Part shown: positions 44,144 through 52,617 of the stretch, piece after piece
Layout of the letters: every line of letters begins with the position of its first letter
Numbering within the stretch: position 1 is the stretch's first letter
Notes under the pieces: model-generated
The model's input: only the letters and a program-made list of their open reading frames with translations
What the model was told of the DNA's origin: nothing
Databases searched by the model: none
Assembly: GCA_964527565.1 (NCBI GenBank)
Contig: CAZGOY010000014.1
Coordinates: 1-64,000 of the forward strand
Direction of reading: 5' to 3'
DNA length: 64,000 nucleotides
Source of the DNA: JAGXQV01 sp964527565
Lineage (GTDB): Bacteria > Pseudomonadota > Gammaproteobacteria > Burkholderiales > Sulfuricellaceae
Program-made: the position numbers and the translations under genes

Positions 44144-46032
44144 GATTTTTCCCCGGCGTTATTGCCCAGCCGTTTCAGGTGCACTAGCAGCACCGATATC
44201 GCCGCAGGCGTTATGCCCATCATGCGCGCTGCCTGACCAAGCGTTTCCGGTCGTTGCTGATTCAGTCTCTGCTGCACCTCGATAGAAAGACCCTTGACCT
44301 CACCGTAATCCAGCTCTGATGGCAGGCGTAGGGTTTCATGGTGCTGTTGCCGCTCGATTTCGTCTTGTTGCCGGGTTATATAACCTTGGTATTTTGCCTG
44401 TATTTCGACCTGCTCGGCTACGCGGATATCGTCCGTGCCTTTACCGGCGCCAGGCAGTGTCATCAGGCTGGAATAGCTTACGTCTGGACGGCGCAGAAGA
44501 TCATGCAGCGAATATTCATGCCCTATGTGCTTGCCAAGAACCCTTTCCGCATCTTCCTGCGGCAGCAGACGTGGATTGATCCAGGTGCTTTTCAGTCTTT
44601 CCTGTTCCTGGGCAATCGCCTCTCGCTTTTCCATGAATTCCCGCCACCGAATATCTCCCACCACTCCCAGTTTTCGACCGATCTCGGTTAACCGCAAGTC
44701 GGCATTGTCCTCGCGCAGTTGTAAGCGATATTCCGCTCGGCTGGTGAACATCCGATAGGGTTCAGACACCCCGCGAGTTATCAAGTCATCCACCATGACC
44801 CCCAGGTACGCTTCTGAACGCAGGGGCGTCCAAGGGTCTTCTCCGCTAGCCGCGCGCGCTGCGTTAATTCCCGCCAGTATGCCTTGTGCCGCTGCTTCTT
44901 CGTAACCCGTTGTACCATTGATTTGTCCGGCAAAGAACAGGCCAGCAATGGACTTGTTCTCCAGTGAGGCTTTTAGGCCTTGTGGATCATAGAAATCATA
45001 TTCGATGGCATAGCCGGGGCGGGTGATGTGAGCCTGCTCGCATCCCCGGATCGATCGCACCAGCGCCAGTTGCACATCAAAGGGTAAGCTTGTGGAAATT
45101 CCGTTGGGGTAGATTTCGTGAGTATGCAGGCCTTCCGGTTCAATGAAAACCTGATGCGAGTCCTTGTCGGCGAAACGCATGATTTTGTCTTCGATGGACG
45201 GACAGTAACGCGGGCCAACACCTTCGATGACTCCGGTATAAAGTGGAGAGCGGTCCAGCCCGCCACGGATGATATCGTGGGTATGCGAATTGGTCGCAGT
45301 AATCCAGCACGATACCTGTGGTGGATGTTGCGTTGCATTTCCCAGATAAGAAAATACCGGTTCCGGCTTATCGCCAGCCTGCTCAACCATGACGGAATAA
45401 TCCAGGCTGCGCCCGTCTATGCGGGGAGGCGTCCCGGTTTTCAGACGGCCTGCCGGCAGACTCAGTTCGCGCAGGCGATGAGCCAGACTGACTGATGGTG
45501 GATCACCCATGCGCCCAGCCTGGAAATTTGCCTGCCCCACGTGCACCAGGCCATTAAGGAATGTTCCTGCTGTCAGGACAATAGTGCGCCCGAAAAATTT
45601 CAGCCCGAGCTGCGTAACGACGCCGACACTACGTCCATTTTCAATCAGGATATCATCCACCGCTTGCTGGAACAGGGTGAGGTTTTCCTGGTTTTCCAAG
45701 CGGTGCCGTACTGCCAGCCGAAAGAGATTGCGGTCCGCCTGGGCACGCGTAGCGCGCACGGAAGGACCCTTGCTTGAATTCAGTATTCGAAACTGAATTC
45801 CCCCTTCGTCCGTTGCCGCCGCCATGGCGCCATCCAACGCATCTATTTCTTTTACCAAATGCCCCTTACCAATCCCGCCGATAGCGGGATTGCATGACAT
45901 CAGCCCCAGAGTTTCAATATTGTGTGTGAGCAGCAAGGTCTTTCTGCCCATGCGCGCCGCAACCAGCGCCGCTTCGGCACCCGCATGGCCACCACCAACA
46001 ACGATAACATCGAATTGTGCAGGATAGAACAT
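44140..46032 (-). CDS. mnmG: tRNA uridine 5-carboxymethylaminomethyl modification enzyme MnmG
   Basis: FAD-binding partner of MnmE in modification of wobble uridine U34. 630 residues. FAD motif VVGGGHAGAEAALVAARMG, SCNPAIGGIGKGHLVKEIDALDG, the catalytic-cysteine region LKTGTPPRIDGRSLDYS with CPSIEDKI and GYEEAAAQGILAGINAA. Confidence 0.98.
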   Translation of the reverse strand: MFYPAQFDVIVVGGGHAGAEAALVAARMGRKTLLLTHNIETLGLMSCNPAIGGIGKGHLVKEIDALDGAMAAATDEGGIQFRILNSSKGPSVRATRAQADRNLFRLAVRHRLENQENLTLFQQAVDDILIENGRSVGVVTQLGLKFFGRTIVLTAGTFLNGLVHVGQANFQAGRMGDPPSVSLAHRLRELSLPAGRLKTGTPPRIDGRSLDYSVMVEQAGDKPEPVFSYLGNATQHPPQVSCWITATNSHTHDIIRGGLDRSPLYTGVIEGVGPRYCPSIEDKIMRFADKDSHQVFIEPEGLHTHEIYPNGISTSLPFDVQLALVRSIRGCEQAHITRPGYAIEYDFYDPQGLKASLENKSIAGLFFAGQINGTTGYEEAAAQGILAGINAARAASGEDPWTPLRSEAYLGVMVDDLITRGVSEPYRMFTSRAEYRLQLREDNADLRLTEIGRKLGVVGDIRWREFMEKREAIAQEQERLKSTWINPRLLPQEDAERVLGKHIGHEYSLHDLLRRPDVSYSSLMTLPGAGKGTDDIRVAEQVEIQAKYQGYITRQQDEIERQQHHETLRLPSELDYGEVKGLSIEVQQRLNQQRPETLGQAARMMGITPAAISVLLVHLKRLGNNAGEKS

Positions 46033-46102
46033 GAAATCCTGAGTGAGGAAATGAACTGCAATGATACCTTAAGCAGCACCAAAGCCAAAAGAACACGCTC
46101 TT

Positions 46103-46118
46103 TGTTTCACGTGAAACA
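46103..46118. promoter_or_regulatory. parS centromere site between mnmE and mnmG
   Basis: Perfect 16-base palindrome TGTTTCACGTGAAACA, the universal ParB binding site. In the non-coding gap between mnmG and mnmE, 5.2 kb from the probable oriC. Confidence 0.97.
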
Positions 46119-46142
46119 CCGTGCAATGCCATACCCAGACAC

Positions 46143-47483
46143 TTATTTCCCAATACAAAAACGGGAGAATATTTCGCCAAGAAGATCGTCAGGCGTGAAT
46201 TCACCTGTGATAGTTGACAGCGCCTCCTGTGCCAAACGTAATTCCTCCGCTAGAATTTCGAGCTGGCAAGAATTATTCCCGGCTTCTTGTAAGTGCTTGG
46301 ATGCACTGCGCAGAGCACCGAGATGACGCTCGCGCGCGAGATAAACTCCCTCACCTGAGTGGTGCCATCCCCCCATTTCCAGCAATTCATGCCGTAACAA
46401 GTCAATCCCTTCACCGGTCTTGGCAGAAAGGTAAATATCAACCCCACGCCGGTGACGCTCAAGGTGTGGGCCCAGAGCACAGCGGTCAATCTTGTTAAAT
46501 ATTCGCAGCAGGGGCAGATCGACGGGCAAACGGGACGTGATAATCGCATCCTCCGCCGTCAAACCTTGCTCTGCACTGACCATTAGAATGGCAACATTGG
46601 CCTGCTCGACGGCCGCCCATGTGCGCGCCATACCGATTTGCTCAACCTCATCCGCACTTTCGCGCAAGCCGGCTGTGTCAACCAAATGCAAGGGCACCCC
46701 CTCCATTTGTATATGCTGGCGAATAGCGTCACGGGTGGTGCCCGGTATAGCCGTGACAATGGAAACTTCCTCTCCGGCCAGCCGGTTAAGCAAACTTGAC
46801 TTGCCGACATTGGGGCGACCGATCAACACAACCTGCAAACCCTCACGCAGCATGCTGCCCTGCTGTGCACTCTCGAACACGCGTCGCAGCTGACGAATGA
46901 TTTCCTCCAATTGTATCCGCGCCTTTCCCTCAACCAAGGAATCAATTTCTTCGTCAGGAAAGTCAAGCGTGGCTTCCACCAACAGACGCAACGCTATCAA
47001 TTGGTTGACCAAGGACTGAATGGCAAGGGAGAAATCCCCCTTCAGAGAACGCATGGCGCTTTTAGCAGCCTCACTAGTAGCCGCATCAATTAGATCAGCA
47101 ACACTCTCAGCCTGAGCTAAATCCAGCTTGTCGTTAAGGTAGGCTCGATACGTAAATTCCCCCGGCTCCGCAATTCGTGCCCCAAGATTGAGGCAACGTT
47201 GCAGGAGCATCATGAGAACTACTGGACCGCCGTGACCCTGAAATTCGACAACATTCTCACCGGTAAATGAATGGGGGGCAGGAAAGAAAAGCGCGATGCC
47301 GCTATCTATCGTAAGGCCATCGGCATCCTGAAAATCACTCAAGGTTGCCAGGCGCGGCTTCAAATCAGGTTTACCGGTAATCGCCTGTATCAATGGGCGC
47401 AGGTCCTGAGCACTGGATACTCGTACTACACCAATACCGCCACGCCCTTGAGCCGTGGCGATGGCGGCAATCGTATCAGCCAT
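46143..47483 (-). CDS. mnmE: tRNA modification GTPase MnmE
   Basis: Works with MnmG on U34 of tRNAs. 446 residues from the ATG at 47481-47483: N-terminal TIAAIATAQGRGGIGVVRVSS, a GTPase domain with G1 GRPNVGKSSLLN, G2/G3 region TTRDAIRQHI and LVDTAGLRE, and the C-terminal C-x-GK tail (FCIGK). The first nine codons of a longer frame fall inside yidC; the chosen start overlaps yidC by 8 bases. Confidence 0.96.
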   Translation of the reverse strand: MADTIAAIATAQGRGGIGVVRVSSAQDLRPLIQAITGKPDLKPRLATLSDFQDADGLTIDSGIALFFPAPHSFTGENVVEFQGHGGPVVLMMLLQRCLNLGARIAEPGEFTYRAYLNDKLDLAQAESVADLIDAATSEAAKSAMRSLKGDFSLAIQSLVNQLIALRLLVEATLDFPDEEIDSLVEGKARIQLEEIIRQLRRVFESAQQGSMLREGLQVVLIGRPNVGKSSLLNRLAGEEVSIVTAIPGTTRDAIRQHIQMEGVPLHLVDTAGLRESADEVEQIGMARTWAAVEQANVAILMVSAEQGLTAEDAIITSRLPVDLPLLRIFNKIDRCALGPHLERHRRGVDIYLSAKTGEGIDLLRHELLEMGGWHHSGEGVYLARERHLGALRSASKHLQEAGNNSCQLEILAEELRLAQEALSTITGEFTPDDLLGEIFSRFCIGK

Positions 47484-49128
47484 GCCCCTTGGCCGCTCTG
47501 GCATTTTCAATGCTGCGCGTAATCTGCCACTGCTGAGCGATGGAAATAACGTTATTCACTACCCAATATAGCACTAGTCCGGCAGGGAAAAAGAAAAAGA
47601 AAATGCTAAAAACGATCGGCATCATCATCATGATCTTGGCCTGAATGGGGTCAGGTGGGGTTGGATTAAGCTTGGTCTGAATTATCATTGTGACACCCAT
47701 AATGATGGGTAGCACATAGTAGGGATCAGGTGCAGATAAATCCTGAATCCAGGCGGCAAACGGGGCCTGACGCATTTCCACGCTATACAGGAGCACCCAG
47801 TAAAGCGCAATAAATACCGGCATCTGTACGATAACCGGCAGACATCCACCCAGGGGGTTAATTTTCTCTGTTTTATAAAGTTCCATCATGGCCTGATGCA
47901 GACGTTGCCGGTCATTCCCGTATTGTTCCTTGAGCTTCTGCAACTTCGGCGAAACTACGCGCATTGCTGCCATGGAGCGATAACTCTTTGCCGACAGAGG
48001 ATAAAAGGCCAACTTGATGAGGATGGTCAACAGAATGATTGCCACGCCCCAATTATGAACCCACTTATAAATCATCTGGACGATCCAGAAGAGCGGGGCC
48101 GCTATGATCGTTAGCATGCCATAATCAACAACCAGATCGAGACCTGGCGCCAACTGACTGATATGATCCTGTTCCTGCGGACCGGCGTAAAGTGCCATCT
48201 TTGTAACCGCCCGCCCGCCTGGCTCAACTGCTTCAATGGGAATAATTACACCTGCGGTAAATAATTCCCCAATTTTGCGCGTATAAAACTCTCTTTGCAC
48301 ATCACCGGTCGGCAACCAAGCACTAAAAAAATAGTGCTGCAACATTGCCATCCAACCATCCTGACTTTGTTTTGGGTAATTTTCCTTACCCTTTTCGATA
48401 TCACTGAAATCAATTTTCAGAAATTTATCTTTATCAGTATATACAGCCGGTCCGGTATAAGTCCCCATCAGGAATGCCGAGTCTCCCGGCGGCGCCTTAT
48501 TATCACGCTGCCACTGATAGTAAGCGTGCGGAGTCAACTTATTGATGCTACTGTTTACGATTTCATGCTTAATATCAATCAGATAGCTGCCTTTGTGGAA
48601 AGTGTAGGTTTTCACAACCTCTATTCCACCAGAACCACGCCAATTCAGCTTCACCTCAATCCGATCATTAGTCTCATCGGTTTTGTAGGACGCAGCAGCA
48701 GCAGTGTAAATGGTACGATGATTGGGCAGTCCCTCACCAATTAGGCCGGACTGCGCTACGTATGTGCGTGGGCCGTGATCCTCAAATAAGACGAATGGTT
48801 TACTTTTGTCGTCTGCCGCGCGGTGTTTAAGAAACGCAAGAGAACGTAAATCTCCTCCCTGCGTATCAATCTCAACCTGGATGACGTCAGTTTCAACCTT
48901 GATCCTGCTACCTAATGCTTGGGTTTCCGTAGCATTACTTGCTGCCGCCACAACCGAATCACCAATCGGACTAGTGGCAGGCCTCGGGGTAGGAACCTGG
49001 ACATCAACAGGCTTGACTTCCGCTTGCTGGAGTGGCTTTACTGAATATTGTTCCTTTTGCCAGCTATCCCACAGAAGCAAAATGGAAAATGAAAAAATGA
49101 TGAAAAAAATCAGACGTTGATTATCCAT
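47476..49128 (-). CDS. yidC: Membrane protein insertase YidC
   Basis: Inserts and folds inner-membrane proteins, alone or with SecYEG. 550 residues: N-terminal membrane helix (RLIFFIIFSFSILLLWDSW), large periplasmic domain (about residues 60-330), then five membrane helices with the 60KD_IMP text WGVAIILLTILIKLAFYPLSAKSYRSMAAM and GGCLPVIVQMPVFIALYWVL. No yidD can be seen in the 74 bases between yidC and rnpA. Confidence 0.97.
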   Translation of the reverse strand: MDNQRLIFFIIFSFSILLLWDSWQKEQYSVKPLQQAEVKPVDVQVPTPRPATSPIGDSVVAAASNATETQALGSRIKVETDVIQVEIDTQGGDLRSLAFLKHRAADDKSKPFVLFEDHGPRTYVAQSGLIGEGLPNHRTIYTAAAASYKTDETNDRIEVKLNWRGSGGIEVVKTYTFHKGSYLIDIKHEIVNSSINKLTPHAYYQWQRDNKAPPGDSAFLMGTYTGPAVYTDKDKFLKIDFSDIEKGKENYPKQSQDGWMAMLQHYFFSAWLPTGDVQREFYTRKIGELFTAGVIIPIEAVEPGGRAVTKMALYAGPQEQDHISQLAPGLDLVVDYGMLTIIAAPLFWIVQMIYKWVHNWGVAIILLTILIKLAFYPLSAKSYRSMAAMRVVSPKLQKLKEQYGNDRQRLHQAMMELYKTEKINPLGGCLPVIVQMPVFIALYWVLLYSVEMRQAPFAAWIQDLSAPDPYYVLPIIMGVTMIIQTKLNPTPPDPIQAKIMMMMPIVFSIFFFFFPAGLVLYWVVNNVISIAQQWQITRSIENARAAKGHG

Positions 49129-49202
49129 TAATGCCTCTACATGATTTCAGGAGGAGCGAATCAATATGCACTTAATAATCCAGATAAATAACCGAGTAAT
49201 TC

Positions 49203-49604
49203 TCAGGATAAATGCGGATAACTAGTACGTATTACGGGCGGCAAAAGATCGAAGTCATGCATCACATCAGAAAATTGAGCAGCAACAATAGGTTTTTTAA
49301 CCTGAACAACGAGATCGAGTCCGCTCAAATTAATCTGTCGCTGGCGGAATAACTCCCTCACCACCCTTTTGCAGTAGTTGCGATCGACCGCTCTGCGCAT
49401 GATTTTCTTACTTGCGATCACTGCCAGCCGGGCTATTGGAAGCCCGTTGGGTTTAACAAGAAAACGAAAATATTTACTGTTAAACTGGTGCCGAAAATCA
49501 AAAACGGATGAAATTTCATCCGTTTTCAACTTACCATTCCTAGAAAAACGATTGCCCCCACTCGAGGTTGTAAATATTCGGGCTGGGAATTCGTCTTCAG
49601 ACAC
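49203..49604 (-). CDS. rnpA: Ribonuclease P protein component
   Basis: Protein subunit of RNase P. RNA-binding signature RRAVDRNYCKRVVRELFRQR is present, with LAVIASKKIM upstream of it. 133 residues from a GTG at 49602-49604 that overlaps the 3' end of rpmH by 8 bases, a known overlap type for these genes. The family core only begins at about residue 22 (NGKLKTDEISSVF), so the true start might lie downstream. Confidence 0.9.
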   Translation of the reverse strand: MSEDEFPARIFTTSSGGNRFSRNGKLKTDEISSVFDFRHQFNSKYFRFLVKPNGLPIARLAVIASKKIMRRAVDRNYCKRVVRELFRQRQINLSGLDLVVQVKKPIVAAQFSDVMHDFDLLPPVIRTSYPHLS

Positions 49605-49731
49605 TCAATTTGGCTCGGCCTTTGGCGCGTCTGGCATTCAATACTGTTCGCCCACCACGACTGCGCATCCTGACAAGGAAACCATGAGTACGTTTACGTT
49701 TTACTACAGAAGGCTGATATGTCCTTTTCAT
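49597..49731 (-). CDS. rpmH: 50S ribosomal protein L34
   Basis: 44 residues: MKRTYQPSVVKRKRTHGFLV through LNARRAKGRAKLSV, the almost invariant L34 sequence. GGAG lies upstream of the ATG at 49729-49731. First gene of the leftward rpmH-rnpA-yidC-mnmE run. Confidence 0.98.
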   Translation of the reverse strand: MKRTYQPSVVKRKRTHGFLVRMRSRGGRTVLNARRAKGRAKLSV

Positions 49732-49772
49732 TAACCTGCTCCAATAAGCTATTTGTTACATCGAAACCTGCA

Positions 49773-49802
49773 ATTAGACTGCAACATCATCCCTTATGTC
49801 AA
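49773..49802 (-). promoter_or_regulatory. Sigma70 promoter of rpmH
   Basis: Minus strand TTGACA (49797-49802), 18-base spacer and TCTAAT (49773-49778), about 40 bases before the rpmH ATG; perfect -35 and a one-mismatch -10 box. Confidence 0.75.
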
Positions 49803-49935
49803 TATCTATGAGAAGCTATGGGTTCACTTGGCTGGCTAAGTTTTGATATATCCGTTACACTTCAACTATGTTTTGAATCGATTTGTATTTATTCTCAATA
49901 CAAACAAAATTAAAGGGTTACACAAGAAAATTTGT

Positions 49936-51273
49936 ATGGAACACTTTTGGCAAGACTGCCTCGAACGCTTCAAACAAGAGCTATCTATCCAGCAATTCAA
50001 CACTTGGATCCGCCCAATCCAGTTCGAGTTCGAGCTGGATTCAATACGCCTAATCGCACCTAATCGTTTCGTACAACAATGGGTAAAAGAAAAATTTCTT
50101 GCCCGGGTTGAGCAGTTGGCTGAAGAATATTTTCCCAATCCAGTAACCATCTGCCTGGACATTCCATCAATCACACCCAACACACAGACAACATCTCAAA
50201 TAGTTGATCTACCGCTTGCAGATCCTATAAAAAGAAAAAAAACGAACTCAGATACATCCCGACTTAATCCTTTCTTTTCCTTTGATAATTTTGTTACGGG
50301 AAAAGCAAACCAACTTGCGCGGGCAGCTGCACTTCAAGTTGCCGAGAACCCCGGAACTGCTTACAACCCATTGTTTATCTATGGCGGTGTTGGCCTAGGA
50401 AAAACACATTTATTACAGGCAATTGGGAATCTTGTGCAGGATAGAGATAGTAACGCAAAAATCAGCTATCTCCATGCCGAACGTTACGTTTCAGATGTTG
50501 TGCATGCATACCGTCATAAATCATTTGATGAATTTAAACGCTTTTATCACTCGCTTGATTTATTACTGATAGATGACATTCAATTCTTTTCCGGAAAAAA
50601 TCGTACTCAAGAAGAATTCTTCTATGCCTTCAACGCACTCATAGAATCTCATAAGCAAGTAATTATCACATGTGACACAGTCCCCAAAAAAATATCCGGT
50701 ATGGAAGACAGATTGACATCTCGTTTTGGCTGGGGACTGACCGTTGAAATTGAGCCTCCTGAGTTAGAAATGCGTGTGGCAATTTTATTGAAGAAAGCAT
50801 CCGCTGAAAATATCAACGTCAATTCAGAAGTGGCTTTCTTTATTGCTAAACAAATTCGTTCAAATGTTAGAGAGTTGGAAGGCGGGTTGAAAAGGGTTAT
50901 CGCTTATTCAAAATTTTCTGGTAACCCCATAACCATCGATCTAGCCAAAGAAGCACTCAAGGATATTCTCGCAGTTCAGAACCGACAGGTATCATTGGAA
51001 AACATACAGAAAACAGTTGCTGACTACTACAAAATCAAGGTCGCTGATATGTTCTCAAAAAAGCGTTCTCGCATAATCGCCCGGCCCAGGCAAATCGCCA
51101 TGATGCTAACTAAGGAATTAACTCAATTAAGTTATCCCGACATAGGAGATGCCTTTGGAGGCCGCGATCACACCACAGTGATCCACGCCGTTAGAACAAT
51201 AACGGAACTTAAGGAAAGCGACCATAACCTTAATCGTGACTTCATTTTGTTAATGCAAATGCTGAAAAATTGA
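49936..51273 (+). CDS. dnaA: Chromosomal replication initiator protein DnaA
   Basis: Opens oriC and loads DnaB. 445 residues from ATG at 49936 (MEHFWQDCLERFKQELSIQQ, the usual domain I text); the open frame 31 codons further upstream has no family match. AAA+ domain with Walker A GGVGLGKTHLLQAIG and Walker B LLIDDIQFFSG, and domain IV with the DNA-binding signature GGRDHTTVIHAVR. The gene is clearly AT-richer than the leftmost part of the window. Confidence 0.97.
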   Translation: MEHFWQDCLERFKQELSIQQFNTWIRPIQFEFELDSIRLIAPNRFVQQWVKEKFLARVEQLAEEYFPNPVTICLDIPSITPNTQTTSQIVDLPLADPIKRKKTNSDTSRLNPFFSFDNFVTGKANQLARAAALQVAENPGTAYNPLFIYGGVGLGKTHLLQAIGNLVQDRDSNAKISYLHAERYVSDVVHAYRHKSFDEFKRFYHSLDLLLIDDIQFFSGKNRTQEEFFYAFNALIESHKQVIITCDTVPKKISGMEDRLTSRFGWGLTVEIEPPELEMRVAILLKKASAENINVNSEVAFFIAKQIRSNVRELEGGLKRVIAYSKFSGNPITIDLAKEALKDILAVQNRQVSLENIQKTVADYYKIKVADMFSKKRSRIIARPRQIAMMLTKELTQLSYPDIGDAFGGRDHTTVIHAVRTITELKESDHNLNRDFILLMQMLKN

Positions 51274-51458
51274 ATCTTGTATAACATGTGGATAACTGTG
51301 CATATCTACCAATCAACATATTCTTCACACAATTGATACAGCCAGAAAAATGACTTATGCACATTGAATTATCACATGCAATACTCTGAAAATTATAAAC
51401 AATAACTCGTTACCCACAAAATTCCAAAACACCCATTAACTACCATTAAGGTATTTAT
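51274..51458. other. Probable oriC in the dnaA-dnaN gap
   Basis: 185-base AT-rich intergenic region with two perfect DnaA boxes of consensus TTATNCACA: TGTGGATAA (51287-51295, minus orientation) and TTATGCACA (51355-51363, plus). One-mismatch copies are TGTGCATAT (51297-51305) and TTACCCACA (51410-51418). AT-rich stretches lie between them. The leftward and rightward divergence of housekeeping genes around this point supports an origin. I found no convincing boxes upstream of dnaA. Confidence 0.8.
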
Positions 51459-52577
51459 ATGAAACTATTAAAGATAAACAGGGATACTCTACTAAAACCC
51501 CTACAATCAGTAATTGGTATTGTGGAACGCAAACACACGCTTCCAATACTCTCAAATGTTTTAATAGAAAAAAAACAAAATTGCCTAACCTTGATTGCAA
51601 CCGATCTGGAAATACAGATATCTGCACAAATTCTTCTCGATGATTCTGAACAAGAGTTTTCTGTTACGACATCTGCAAGAAAACTACAAGATATTTGCCG
51701 CGCATTTGATGAAGAAACTACATTAACCCTAGACAGGGAAGAAGCGAAAATCCAAGTAAAAGCGGGAAAAAGCAAATTCAATTTACAAACCCTACCAGCT
51801 GAGGATTTCCCCAGAATTAACGTTATTGGAAACGACGCTAATACAATCAACATATCTCAAGGTTCCTTGAAAATGCTGTTGGATCGAGTCCAATACGCGA
51901 TGGCCCAGCAGGATATTCGGTATTATTTAAACGGCCTGCTTTTAATTACTGATGAAGACGGAATAAAAATGGTTGCAACCGATGGGCATCGCTTAGCCTT
52001 GGTTATGCAAAATAATACTGATATCCGCAAAGAAGGTACGATCCATCAGGAGGTCATACTGCCTCGTAAATCAGTAATTGAACTGGTCAAGCTTCTCAAT
52101 GATAGTGAAGAACCAATAAGCATCGAAATTGGGCAAAATCAGGTTCGTTTTACTTTTTCCAATATTGTTATGGTTTCTAAAATTGTAGAGGGAAAATTTC
52201 CTGACTATACAAAAGTAGTACCAAACAATTACCAGAATCACATAACTATCAACCGTAGTCTTCTACTGCATGCCTTACAGCGGGTCTCGATTTTATCCAA
52301 TGAGAAATTCAGTGGAGTGCGTTTAGTGCTGACACAGAACAGTCTTCGTATACTTTGCAATAATAACGAACAGGAAGAGGCTCAGGAGGAGTTGGAAATT
52401 GATTATGAGGGGTTGCCGTTAGATATTGGATTTAACGTCAGATATCTGCTCGATGTACTCAATAATCTAGACGATGAGAAAATCGTTTGTTCATTCGGAG
52501 ACGTAAATAGTAGTGCACTAATAACGCGACCTGAGAATGCCAACTTCAAATATGTCGTGATGCCGATGCGCATTTAA
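51459..52577 (+). CDS. dnaN: DNA polymerase III subunit beta (sliding clamp)
   Basis: Dimeric clamp, 372 residues. LLKPLQSVIGIVERKHTLPILSNVLIE at the N-terminus, MVATDGHRLALVMQ in the second domain and the C-terminal VVMPMRI partner-binding end are all present. The lowest GC content of the window lies here: I count 16 G or C among the 60 bases from 51541. Confidence 0.98.
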   Translation: MKLLKINRDTLLKPLQSVIGIVERKHTLPILSNVLIEKKQNCLTLIATDLEIQISAQILLDDSEQEFSVTTSARKLQDICRAFDEETTLTLDREEAKIQVKAGKSKFNLQTLPAEDFPRINVIGNDANTINISQGSLKMLLDRVQYAMAQQDIRYYLNGLLLITDEDGIKMVATDGHRLALVMQNNTDIRKEGTIHQEVILPRKSVIELVKLLNDSEEPISIEIGQNQVRFTFSNIVMVSKIVEGKFPDYTKVVPNNYQNHITINRSLLLHALQRVSILSNEKFSGVRLVLTQNSLRILCNNNEQEEAQEELEIDYEGLPLDIGFNVRYLLDVLNNLDDEKIVCSFGDVNSSALITRPENANFKYVVMPMRI

Positions 52578-52581
52578 TTTA

Positions 52582-52597
52582 TGTTTCACGTGAAACA
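52582..52597. promoter_or_regulatory. parS centromere site between dnaN and gyrB
   Basis: Perfect TGTTTCACGTGAAACA palindrome in the 40-base gap between dnaN and gyrB, about 1.2 kb right of the probable oriC. Together with the copy at 46103 it brackets the origin for ParB loading. Confidence 0.97.
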
Positions 52598-52617
52598 ACA
52601 GAACAACAGAAGGCAAT

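Noticed and set aside
49732..49935. DnaA boxes and origin upstream of dnaA
   Set aside because: No sequence within one mismatch of TTATNCACA that I trust; the dnaA-dnaN gap is better.
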